Shown in pieces: positions 44,601-57,000 of a stretch of 64,000 nucleotides of DNA (the first letter of the stretch is position 1; each line of letters begins with the position of its first letter). The DNA is from Mauremys mutica (Eukaryota; Chordata; Testudines; Geoemydidae): positions 26,186,965 through 26,250,964 of the forward strand of contig NC_059082.1 in NCBI RefSeq assembly GCF_020497125.1. Reading direction: 5' to 3'. The notes beneath the pieces were generated by a model. That model ran no database searches, was not told where the DNA came from, and was given only the letters and a program-made list of their open reading frames with translations. The translations under genes and the position numbers were made by a program.

Positions 44601-47600
44601 GATTCAGTGCTGTGCATGCACTAACAATCATGCTTCTGTGTATTATTGTTTCTTGTACTTATGCAGATGTGGCCTTCAGGGGAACCACCTACACACCGGT
44701 GGAGCACCTCCATCAGATAAGGAAGTGACCAAGGTGGAGCAAGGAGAACATGTTCTGCGGGGTTCTCCAATCATCTGAGGCAGAAAAAAGAGAACACAGG
44801 GAGAGAAATGGAAAGATGGGATAGAAAGGAGAGTGTGGAGCGCATTCAAAAGGCCTATGAGCAGATGATAAAAGTCCTGGAGGAGCAAACAGAGATGCCG
44901 AAGATCCTCATCACACTTCAGTCAGAACCAATGCATGCTCACGTCCCTCCCCACTCCCCGCAGCCAATACAGAACTGTTTTCCATGCCCTCTCCAAACTC
45001 CTCCCACACATTCCTTCCAACTTTTTGGAACATCTCAGTATCCTGTTCACTCCACCCCTTTGGACAGCTTCCAAAATGAGAGCTGGACTTAAGCACAGCT
45101 ATGAGAGCATCCACTGCCTTGCACTGCTAACTCCCTTCCCACCAAGCCTTTTGTATTGGTTGTTAATTGGTATTTAATAAAAACAAACTCTCTGAAAGAT
45201 AACCAGTCTTTATTTGTGTTCCACATGTAGTGATAACTGCTGGTAGTAAAACATATGCATGCATTTTAATCATTTGCTTATGGTAAATCCCACTCGGGAA
45301 ACATCACAAGTGTTAGGGAAAATAAGAAAACTCAAAATAATGAACAGATTACTGAACAGAAATAGACATTACTGGTTCTCATTATCAGACTGTTGCCTCA
45401 AAGCCTCCCTGATTCGAATTGCCATCTGTTGTGCCCTTCTAATAGCCCTGGTATCAGGCTGCTCAAAATCAGCAATCAGGTGATCTGCTCTGCGCTCTAC
45501 CCCTAGGCCTGGTCTACACTACGGGGGGTGGGGGTCGAACTAAGGTAGGCGACTTCAGCTACCTTAGTTCGACTGACTTACCCGTCCAGACGCCACGGGA
45601 TCGAACTCTGCGGCTCCAAGGTCGACTCTGTCACCGCCGTTCACGGTGGTGGAGTTCCGGAGTCGACCGGAGCGTGTGGGGAGTTCGAACTATCGTGTCT
45701 TGATTAGAAGTCGAACTCTCCACATCGACCCGCGCGGTAAGTATGGACCTACCCTAAGTCAAACTTTTCACCCATCTCCTCACAAAGATTAGTAGAAGGC
45801 AGCTATGACTAATGGAATGTTTTCCTCACTTAGATCTAATCTGCCATAAAGTGCATCTTTATGGCCTTTTAATCTGCCAAATATATATTCCATGGTCATT
45901 TTGCACCTACTCAGCCTATTGGTGAAGCGCTTCTGACTGCTGTCCAGGTTTCCCTTGTAAGGCTTCATGAACCATGGGAGTAAGGGGTATGCTGGATCTC
46001 CCAGGATCACTGTGGGTATTTCAACATCGCTCCCCCTCTTCTTCCTTCCCCCCCCCCCCCCCCCCCCCCCCCCAGAAATCTTCTGGTCTGGAAAGAAAGT
46101 CCCTGCTTGCAGCTTTCTGTACAGGCCAGTGTTCCTGAAGATACATGCGTCATGTACCTTCCCGAACCAGCCTGCGTTGATGTCAGTGAGATGCCCATGA
46201 TGATCCACAAGAGCCTGCAATACTATAGAGAAGTACCCCTTTCTATTGATGCACTCTCTGTTGCTAGATGGTTCAGAGCCAAAATTGTAATATGTGTTCC
46301 ATCTATCGCCCCTCCCTGGAATTAGGGAATTCCATTGCTGCAACGCCATCCACTGCAACGCCATCCACACGTTGCCAAGAGTCTCAGTACTTCGTAGCAG
46401 GATGTTATTAATGGCCCTGTTCACTCATGTTAATGTGGCACCCACAGTCGACTTCCAAACTGATTTGTGGCCGACTGGTAGCAGACTGGAGTCGCCAGCT
46501 TCCACACTGTGGTCACCATGCACTTCTCCACCAAGAGAGTAGCTCTCATTTTGGTGTCCTTGTGCCGTAGTGCTGGGATGAGCTCCGTACACAGTTCCAG
46601 GAAGGTGGCTTTCCACATCCGAAAGTTCTGTAGCCACTGCTCATCATCCCAGCACTCAGTGTTTGTTTCCTGCGCTCAAAAGCTCAGGAGTCCACTGTGT
46701 GCAGCTGCTCCGTGAATGCCAAAAGTTAATCTGGTATTTCTTTCCATGGCACACAGCAGGTCACGCAAATCTGATTCCTGTTCAGATTGGGAGCTCGTGA
46801 TATAATGTATGACGATCCACAATGTGTACGTAACAGTGACCACATCAGGAGCAGTGCAGAATCCATTCTTTCACACAGAGATGGCGGGCGCGTATTAAAC
46901 AGAGGTCAATGAAAAAATTCATAAAATGCAGTTCGAAGCCCATGGAATGCTGGGACAAAAATAATGCATCATGGGATGTTGAACCTGCCCCCATGATGTG
47001 CTGCGATCCACTCTGCCTTTGCACAAGTCCTAGCAGCAGAAATGGGATAGCTACCCACAATGCTAGAGCACCAACTGTGGATGCGCTCTGATGACAGAGG
47101 GAGCATAGTGTGAACATGCAATAACAGTCTTGTTATAGCGCTTTTTGATTGCCAACAAACTTTTGTTGACAAAACTCTATAGTGTAGACGACCTTATTTT
47201 GAGCACTTACTGAATTTTATACCCATCTTTGTTCCATACTGTAGCATCTAAGGATTTGTCTTTACTGCAGTTAGTACACTCAGCTTGCTCCACTCAGGCC
47301 TACTGAGAGTGATCACACTGCAAAACAATACTCTCACAGAGGCTATGTCTACACAGTAATGTACACCAAGGGTTAGTGGGACTTAAGTCAGCTGACCTGT
47401 GGCAAGGAATCCTTGGCTTGACCATCTACACTGCATTTTTAATCCAATATCCCAGTGACAGGGAGCCACTTCTGGCTGCTCCATGGCTGCATGCTCCTCT
47501 GCTGCCAGGAACTCTGGGGTACGCAGGAGCACTTCTAGGACTCAAGTCAAGCTGAAGCCATGTGCACACAGGAAACCAATAGGGCTCTGACCCTAGGTCC

Positions 47601-48032
47601 CAACTTAATATGGGCTCAGACCCTCCAGCTCTGAAGGGTCTTGGCCTGTGTACCCTCTAAGCCACGCAGCCTCCCAGGAGTGATTCGAGTGCCGCGCACT
47701 TGATAAGCAGAGCACATCTGGCAGCATGTGTTCAGGTGCCCCTCCCTGCTGCTGTTTTGCAGCCAGGTTGCTCATGCAGCTGCTCCTGGGACCCTCCTGC
47801 TGGCTGTGCAGTGTGTGTGTGTGTGGGGGATGCTGATGTCAGGGTGTCCCCCTCCCCCCACCCTGTATCCCATCACCACAGAGCAGGGGAGAGGGGACAG
47901 GACTCGGAGCAGGAGAGAGCTTCTGAGGTCTGAACAAGCCTTCTGGGTGGTGTGAGTGCCTTAAAGAGACAGCACATGGTGTCTCAGAGACTTCCCCAAC
48001 AGCCAGTGTGCGCGTGTGTGTGCTCTCTCCTT

Positions 48033-48092
<60 letters not shown>

Positions 48093-51000
48093 TGCCAGTG
48101 TCCCCCAATCTCTGCAGAGTGGGAGAGAGGGGACAGGGCTCTGGAGCAGAAGAACTTTCAGTGAGTGCTTTAAAGAGATAGTGCACAGTGTCTCTCAGAA
48201 ACTTCCCCAGCAGCCAGCGCGCGCGCGCACACACACGTGTGAGTGTGTGTGTAATTTTACTCTTTCAAAGTGTGTTGTTTTAGTTTTTTGACTGGTCTAT
48301 GCATTTCATAATTTTTATTTCTCTTACACTTAAATTTAATTCTTTGAGTAGTGAGATCTAAAATGCTTAACCTATCCGGGCTGGAGTAATTACACCTATG
48401 GTAACTTTTAACAAATATATATTATATCTAAGTGTTTTGTTTCTACTAGTGGCACGCATCCCCACGGTGCACATAATAAAATTTATTCTGCACATGGTTG
48501 GAAAAAATAGAGGGAACATTGCCTGGGACCCTGGGAATGAGCCCTAGGTTAGCACATTTGCTGTGTGGATACAAGGTGGAGGTTAGATTGAGCCTGGGTT
48601 TAAATTGCTGTGTAGACATACCCAGAGTGATTGGATTAGTAGTTGATGAGCTGTTGTAATTCAAGATACTGCATTCCCATTCTAACTAGCAGGAGCTTCA
48701 AGCACCATTTAAATTGAGCTAGAGATTTTTGTGTGGACTGTAGTCAGGTTAGGTGCAAAACTCAAGTTACAGCTCAAGCTAACAATGCAGTGAGAAGGCC
48801 TAAGAACCTGTGACTAGTTTAAGGCTGATTCATCTCTCTGTGCACCTTGCAAATATCTCCATGTGGGCCAAATTGAGGAGATAATTGGTTAGGGACTGCA
48901 TGACTAAACAACTAACAAAGTGATTCAGCTCATCAGCTGGGACATTTAAAAAAAACAGGAAGAGAGAGGCAAAGTCTGGAAGGAAAGGCAAAGAAGATCA
49001 GGATCTTAAAAGTGAGACCATCACCCCTTGGTCAAGGAGTACATTGAAGATTGGGTAAAGCCTTATGGTGATGGGACATGAAACTGCATGAGACGTAAAT
49101 AAAATATGCTGTTGTGAACTTAAGTAAGAATGTGTGAGGATTGCTTGCAAAGAGAAAGGGTGAGGTAGCATGCCCTGTGACACTGCCCTACTCTGATCTA
49201 TGAATCTCCACCTGACTGTTGAACCACATGTAACTCTTGTGGAGTCTACAGATCTGATTGGCACTGTTAGAGCAAACACAACAGTTGCATCAGCAGAATG
49301 CTTTCAATGTGACAAGGCAACAGAAATATTGATGAGCAAATGGATAATTCCCAGGTTCCCTTCCCATCTCTGCCGGCTGCTTCGGAAGGATAAGAGCTAG
49401 AGGGGTAGTATTGTGTCAAAGGCAGTGCCAGAGAGTTATAAAAATACCATGGGATGGCACTGGGTCATAGACTTCTCTACCTGATGCTCCTTTAATAAGA
49501 AGTGGTTTTGAGTTGCACTAATGTGATCTCATGATGTGTCTCTGACTACTTTTGAGTTCTTTGCACCTCCTTTGGATGAGACATAGACTTTCCAGGGTTG
49601 AGCACCACTAAAGTAGGCTTTGTGATGCACTTTGAGATCTACTGATGACAAGCAGTATATAACAGTGAGGTATTAATTAATTAATAATTAGAGATATACC
49701 AGTCTCCTAGAACTGGAAGGGATCTCGCACGGTCATCGAGTCCAGCCCCCTGCCTTCACTAGCAGGACCAATTTTTGCCCCACATCCCCAAGTGGCCTCC
49801 TCAAGGATTGAACTCACAACCCTGGGTTTAGCAGGCCAATGCTCAAACCACTGAGCTATCCCTCCCTGCCTAGGTATTACTAGGCTACAGTATATGTTAT
49901 AAAATTAGCTACATCACTGGTAGATAAATGTGATAGTTTTTGCTAATTGTGGTACTCTTTGAATTTTCTAAAGTTCCTGGAAATGGTATAGAATCATAGA
50001 AGTTAACTTGTATATTTCTTTCAGTCTATATTTCATATATGCTGCATTTCAAGAAATAATGCCTGAAAAGATATGTATTGGCACATTTTCCATATCCATA
50101 ATGCATTTAAAAATATTATGTAGCATCTGCAAAGTAGGCTGAATGTAGGGTGACCAGATGTCCTGATTTTATAGGGACAGTCCTGATTTTTGGGTCTTTT
50201 TCTTATATAGGATCCTATTACCCCCCCACCCCCTGTCCCGATTTTTCACACTTGCTGTCTGGTCACCCTAGTTGAATGTAACATGAGTTTCATGAACACC
50301 AAAGTAATATCAAGAAAAATAATAATCTCTCATCACAGTAGTGCAATTTTGGCTGATGGAATAGGTATAATAAAGATGCTATTCTTCTTTACAGGAAATC
50401 TGTAACTTAATCAGCTGTGTGAACATTATTACTGTCTATATCATTGGTAACTTGTATTATAAACAAAAGGGAGACAGAACTGATATAGCAGATACTCGGA
50501 TAGCTCTGGGAACAGGAAGAAATAAGAAACATATCTTAACTACTTTTAGTAGCTGCCAAAGGAATTGATTTGAGATATTACAGGTAATAATTAGGTTTTG
50601 CTAAAAATTTTAAGTTCTTATTTAACCCACCCATCCCTACATGAATCCATTGTTATTGTGTATCCAAACTAGTGGTTCTCAACCTGTGGCCCATGTGACA
50701 TCCTCAGAGCCATATAGGTAGCATTGGATGCAGCCAGCAATGATAAATAAGTTGAGAACCACTGATCCAAACACACCAAGATGTGTCTTAATCATTAAAT
50801 TAGATGGGTTTACTCTTTTTTTAAAAGGGATGCCTAGAGTGTACTTTGAGCTCTTGTTTAGGAAAAATGTGGAGTGATAAGGAAGTCTAGAACATATCTT
50901 TTGATTTTAAAATGGCATATTGGATATGGATTGGGGGAAAATCTCTCCTTGGCATGTGTTTCTTATTGTACATGTAGATTAATAGGCATCATGCCTGCCT

Positions 51001-54000
51001 ATAAAAGAGGAAGCAAAAAGCAGCACTTACGCTCTGAGGAGAACTTTATTGCACCTCATACTGTTTTTTATGGTGGCTCTGCTTCATACCAAACTCTCTA
51101 TTATTTGAGTTGAGAGAGAAACTGGACACCTGGTAATTAGCAGGAATTTTGCAACATCTCAGGTATCTATATCTATTTAAAATAGTGCAAGGAACTGAAT
51201 AATAATAAATAACTATCTGCTTTTCTTTGGGATATGCTATGATACATAACCCAATGTATTGTGTCTGTGCTGCTGCACATTGAGTCAAAGCACATCCCTG
51301 GAAGCTACTATAGATAGATTCATGTAGCATTTGCTGTGCATCAAAATGAGATATTCTCACTACTAACTTACATTGCAGCACAGACTCAGAAATCACTCAA
51401 AATAAGCCTGTAATTTTAAGTGAGCAGCTAGCACAGGGTTTCTCAAACAGGGGTCGCTGCTTGTATAGGGAAAGCCCCTGGCAGGCCGGGCCGGTTTGTT
51501 TATCAGCCCCATCCACAGGTCTGGCCAATCGTGGCTCCCACTGGCCGGGGATCGCTGCTCCGGGCCAATGGGAGCTGCTGGAAGCGGTGGTGGAGCAGCT
51601 GGAAGCGGTGGCCAGTAAGTCCCTCGGCCCGTGCCGCTTCCAGCAGCTCACATTGGCCCGGAGCAGCAATCCGCGGTCAGCGGGAGCCGTGATCGGCCAG
51701 ACCTGTGGACGGGGCAGGTAAACAAACCGGCCCGGCCTGCCAGGGGCTTTCCCTACACAAGCGGCGACTCGTGTTTGAGAAACCCTGAGCTAGCATATTA
51801 GAATAGTTTTTAAATAAAATTCAGCGTTTTTTCTATAGTGTCTGCTCAAGGAAGTGCTCTGATATCACAGTGATGAGTGTGTGGCAATGCCATGGTAGCT
51901 AAAACTCTTTCCTTTACATTTTTCTAGCAGTCGTTGATTTTGACCAGAAATGGGGGTGGTTAGGTTGGATCTTGGCTTTAAAGTCCACTAGCATTGACCA
52001 CTTTGCTTAGTTACCTCAGCAGCTGAGTTCAATGATCCTAGCCAGTGCTCATCTGGTCCTGAACATTTTGAGGACACACATTGACTTTTAATATCACCAA
52101 CTGAGAGATCTATCACTTGCCTCACCATTGACCATGCAGCAGAGAGAGGTGGTGTTTACCATTTCCACCCCTTTATCACTGAATACATGAACAATGGGGG
52201 AGAGGATCTACTAACCTGGCTCCCCTCTGTATTGGAATAGGGAAAAGGTGTGGCTGTAAACACGTGTTAAACAGATTTACTGGGTATGAAGGCTCTAGTG
52301 CTCTGAGGCTGGGTTGGGAAGAGGGGGACACCGGAGATTTGGGAGAAAGGGAATATGGTAGGGAGGAGGTATAACAGGGCAACAAGAAAGAAAGGGAGAA
52401 AAAAAGATAAAATATTGATGGGGAAACACAGACCAGAGGTGGGGGTAAGTAAGTGCTCAGAGAACGCAGATTGGAAGAGATGTGTAATGTCAGGTGCATA
52501 CTGGTGTAATAACATGAGAAAAAAATTGCAGTCAGCAAGATCCTCTCTTGTAAGGTGGTAAGTGTTTGTTTATAGCAAGAATGTAAAATAAGTCAAGATA
52601 ATCGGTAAGATATTCTCTGACCCCTGGGTGTGAACCTGAACTTCCCCAAGGAATTTTTCCCCTTCTGCCTTCCAAGCGGCCACTCCACTAGCCCTTCCCC
52701 TGAGTAGCTGTGCAAGTGAAACAGGCAGCTGAATTGTGATTAACACCCTAGTTGGCCATGGCCAGGTAGTGCCCTTATACCCTGCTACAAATAGTTTAGA
52801 AGAAAAAAACTTTAAATGATAGAACTACCAACTTGTTTGCGGGAGGTGGGAGAGGCAGGGTGGAAAGAGATTTGAGTGGAGGGAAAGAGGGAAAAGACTG
52901 GAGAAAAATGACAGTAAAAGAGAATATAACATAGATAGTGCTGTCAATTTGTACAGCACTGAACAATGGGAAAACTGTGCCAAAACTGTAACCGATCTTT
53001 AACCTTGGGAGTTCACAATATGAAGGAACTACATAAACCAAAACAATACAGTGTAAAGCAGAGAACAAATGTACAATGTCATGTACTTGTTAGATGTGGA
53101 ATGCTTTTCAAACTAGGGGAATTTTTGAACTCTCTCTTTTGTGAGAGAGGGAGAAAGCTTGGTACACTCTTCTAAACTTACAGAACAGCCTGAAAGGAGG
53201 CACAATTCCTGGAGTAGGCGGTGATAACAAAAGGCATGGTTAGAGGTGTAAGCAGTGATTGTATAATATATATATCTACATGTCACGTGTACAATTCCAT
53301 GTAAATCTACTCTCCTGTGTGTTAATGGGAAATAAGTGTATTTGGGGGACTGTGTGGTTTGGATGGATACGGATCTTGGTTAATTTGAATCTACTAGATC
53401 TTTGCCAGAAAAGATCTTCCCAAGGCATTCTGCACAAATACATTGCCTGGCATAGGAAAAGCCCAGTTGTGGCCAGAAAATTTATAACTAGAGCTGGTTG
53501 AAATTTTCCAAATGAAAAATTTTTCTGCAAAAAATGGCCATTTGGGTCACCCCAAACATTTCATGATTTTGTGTTGAATTTGATTAATTGTTTCTGCTGA
53601 AAACAAGGAAGAAAAAATCTAAACATTTTGTTTCCACACTTTCAAACAAAATATTTTCATTTTTTCTATTCAAAATGACATTTCATATAAAGGTCCTCAT
53701 TTTATTTAATTTTTAAAACAAATCTTAAAATTCAGAGCAATTTTTTTTAACTTTTCAGTTGGTCAAACAATTCTGTCTTTTTGTAACTGCCAGAAAACTG
53801 GAAAAAATCAGTCATTTGTACAGCTCGATGCATAATCTCCATGTTAATGCCTATAAGCGAGATTTTTTTAAATGAGTCCTGTACCATTTTGGAGACCCAG
53901 TAGAAGTTTGTTTCTGGGGCTCAACAAGTTCAGCTACTACAGTGCCATTAAAATGATATATGAACCAATTATGGGACTTTGGAAGCTACAATTGCTAGGC

Positions 54001-57000
54001 AGTAGCTATTCCATGGATAATGTTCAGGTCCTTAGAAGCGTATTACTTTCTGAAGTAATTTGCCACAGTTGAAACAATTACTGTCTTGGGCATCTGGGAG
54101 ACGGAAATTATTCTTTAATGCTCTAATGCAAGTAATTATTTAAGGGTGGCGTTCATATGAAACTACCAAACGAATTGTACAACCCAGGAAATGAAAGCCA
54201 GTGTTGAATCATGTCCCACCCAGTTCCTGTAAAACAAGCTTGCTTTCTCTGTGTTTTCAACAAAGCAAATGGTTTTTAAATGATGGGTAGAGTAGTATGT
54301 GATTATGTAGCTTTGATTACTGGGATACAAAAATATGCCTGTGATTTTTTTTTTCACGTGGAATTGTATGTGTATAGTTGCACTATACTGTGCATGTGCA
54401 TTTGTGTAGTAGATGAGGTTGTTAGCACCATTTTTTACAGTTGCTTATAAGTTTGTGAAACTTTAATCATTTGGGTTGAAATTTTCCATGCTCTGGGTGT
54501 TTACTGCATGCTGAATTTACATAAGTAGGGCCATAAAAGGTCAGATCAGTGGTCCATGTAGCCCATTATCCTGTCTTCTGGCAGTGACCAGGGCCAGATG
54601 CTTCAGAGGGAATGAACAGAGCAGAACAATTTGAGTGATGCATCTCCTGTTGTCCAATCCCAACTTCTTGCAAGTCGGAGGTTTAGGGACATCCATAGCA
54701 TGGGGTTGTGTCCCTGATCATCTTGGCTAATAGCCATTGATAGACCTATACTCCATGAACTTCTCATTCTTTTTTTAAACCAATTGTACTTTTGGCCTTC
54801 ACAACATTCCCTAGTAACGAGTTCTACAGGTTGACTGTGCTTTTGTGTGAAGAAATACTTTCTGATGGTTGTTTTTTAAATCTGCTGCCTATTAATTTCA
54901 GTGGGTGACCCCTGGCTCTTGTGTTATATAAAAGAGTACATCACATTTCCTTATTCACTTTCTCCACATCATTCATGATTTTATAGAACATAAGAACATT
55001 GGCCACTGTCAGAAGACAGGATACTGGGCTAGATGGACAATTGATCTGACCCAGTATGGCTGTTCTTACGATCTTATTGAAGATAGATATGTCCAAAGCA
55101 GACTGTGAAGTGTTACAAAGGGATCTGACAAAACTGGGTGATGGGGCAATAAAATGATGTTGAAAATGCAAAATAATGCACATTGGAAAACATAATCTCA
55201 ACTATACTTACAAAATGATGGGTTCTAAATTAGCTGTTATCACTCAAGAAAGAGATCTTGGAGTCATTGTGGGTAGTTCTCTGAAAGCATCTACTCAATG
55301 TCCATCTGCAGTCAAAAAAGCTCACAGGAAATGGATAGATAATAAGGCAGAAAATACCACAATGTCACTGTATAAATCCATGGTATGCCCACACCTTGAA
55401 TACTGCGTGCAGTTCTGGACACCGTATCCAAACAAGGTATATTAGAATTGGAAAAAGTATGAAGAAGGGCAACAAAAGTGATTTAGGGGTATGGAACTGC
55501 TTACTATAAGGTAATTTTGTATTGTCGGCAAACTTTGCCACCTCACTCTTACAGCCTTTTCCAGGTCATTTATGACTGTGTGGAACAGCACTGATCCCAG
55601 TATAGGTCCTTGGGGGACCCTGCTATTTACCTCTTTCCACTGTGAAAACTGACTGTTTATTCCCACCCTTTGTTTCCTATCTTTTAGCCGGTTAGGGATC
55701 TATGAGAAGACCTTTCCTCTTATCCCATGACTCCCTAATTTGCTTAAGAGCATTTGATGAGGACCTTGTCAAAGGCTTTCTGAATTTTTCATAAGTTTGT
55801 CATTTCTCAGAATGAGGTTAGACAACATGGAGGAGGAATGCAGAAGGGAGAAGACCTGTACCAGGGAGGAGGGAAAGGAGTAGTTGGGACAAGGAGACTT
55901 CCTGGGACAGGAGGAGGAAAGGGGAGAGAGAAACTGACTAGGAGTTGTGAGGTGGGAGTAGGACTGGAGTTGGGAGGCTGGGGTTGGGAGAAAAAGGAGG
56001 CTGAGACTTGTTTGGCAAGGAGACTGGGACAGGGAGAGGCTGGGACTGGGAGCTGGTGAAAGAAAATGGGGGATCTGGGAGCCATTTGGGAAGGAATGAC
56101 AACACTGAGATCAGACCCAGTGCTTAGAGGAGGGGGGAGACAGGAGATGATTGAAGAAGGAGACTGGGACTGGAAAGCAGTGGTGGGTGAATGAGTGCAG
56201 GAGGTGGTGGGGGGAGAGAGATGACAAGGAGCTAGGATGTGCCTGGGGGAAACTGGGGCTGGCTACGCAAAGAGATTGCTACAAAGAGCCAGGGAGGAGG
56301 GTGATTGGGGCAAAAATACAGGGAGGGGAGAAACGGGAGTGGGAAGAGATGGACCAGATGAAGAGAAGGGAGGGAGGAACTAGGAATGTCTGAGCAAAGA
56401 GACTGGCACCGCTAGTGAGGGAATGCTCAATTAGAGATGTCTAAGACCTGATTTTTTTTCAGGCGCTTAGCAGTATATAGCACTTGATATTTTCAAATAA
56501 CAACTCCTCTTGACTTCAGTTGCAGCCATGAGAGTTTAGCAAATCAGAGTGTGAGTGTTCTGTACATCAGACCCCAGGGTCTCAAGCTGGGCACTCAGAA
56601 AATGAGACACACACAAGTAATGACTACCTGTGAAATGTTTTGATTTTTTAATTGTCTTGTCTAGCATCACACCAGAACTCTGTGTGCCAGAGGTAGGAAC
56701 AGAATCCAGTTGTCCAGGGCAGCATTCAACTGCTATTAGCATGAGACCATCCGTCTCTTTCTGCCATGCCTTATTAACTACACACCTTCCAACTTGTACA
56801 ATAAATGAGGCAGAGGTCTTATAGACAACAGCCACCTTTACTACACAATCCTGATTCATCCCCCAAGAAGGTCCATCTTGTGCAATGAATGAGATAGAGG
56901 TCCTGTTGGGGGTGGGGGGGGGGGGGAAACTCAGCATATGAGCATGTAATTAGAGAATGTATCATAATGCACATGCACAAAGGGTCTGAATTAAGGTTAC

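Larger units (their letters stand above)
43047..47193 (-). mobile_element. PIF/Harbinger transposon, copy 3, decayed
   Basis: The left end is GACCTTGTCTACGCTACAG and the right end CTCTATAGTGTAGACGACC, with TAA (43044-43046) and TTA (47194-47196) beside them. Sub-terminal copies of TTTTGTTGACAAAA occur at both ends. The order is reversed relative to copy 1: Myb-like gene forward (43.4-45.1 kb), third gene reverse in its intron, transposase reverse (45.8-46.7 kb). It belongs to a subfamily clearly different from copies 1 and 2. A newer MITE is inserted between the two gene ends. Confidence 0.88.
47341..48623. mobile_element. MITE interrupted by a second element
   Basis: GGCTATGTCTACACAGTAAT at 47341 is mirrored by AATTGCTGTGTAGACATACC ending near 48622. 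The sequence between is split by the element at 47649-48518: the outer wording CCTAGGTCCC...TCAGACCC resumes after the insertion. The outer element would be about 420 bp. Confidence 0.65.
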
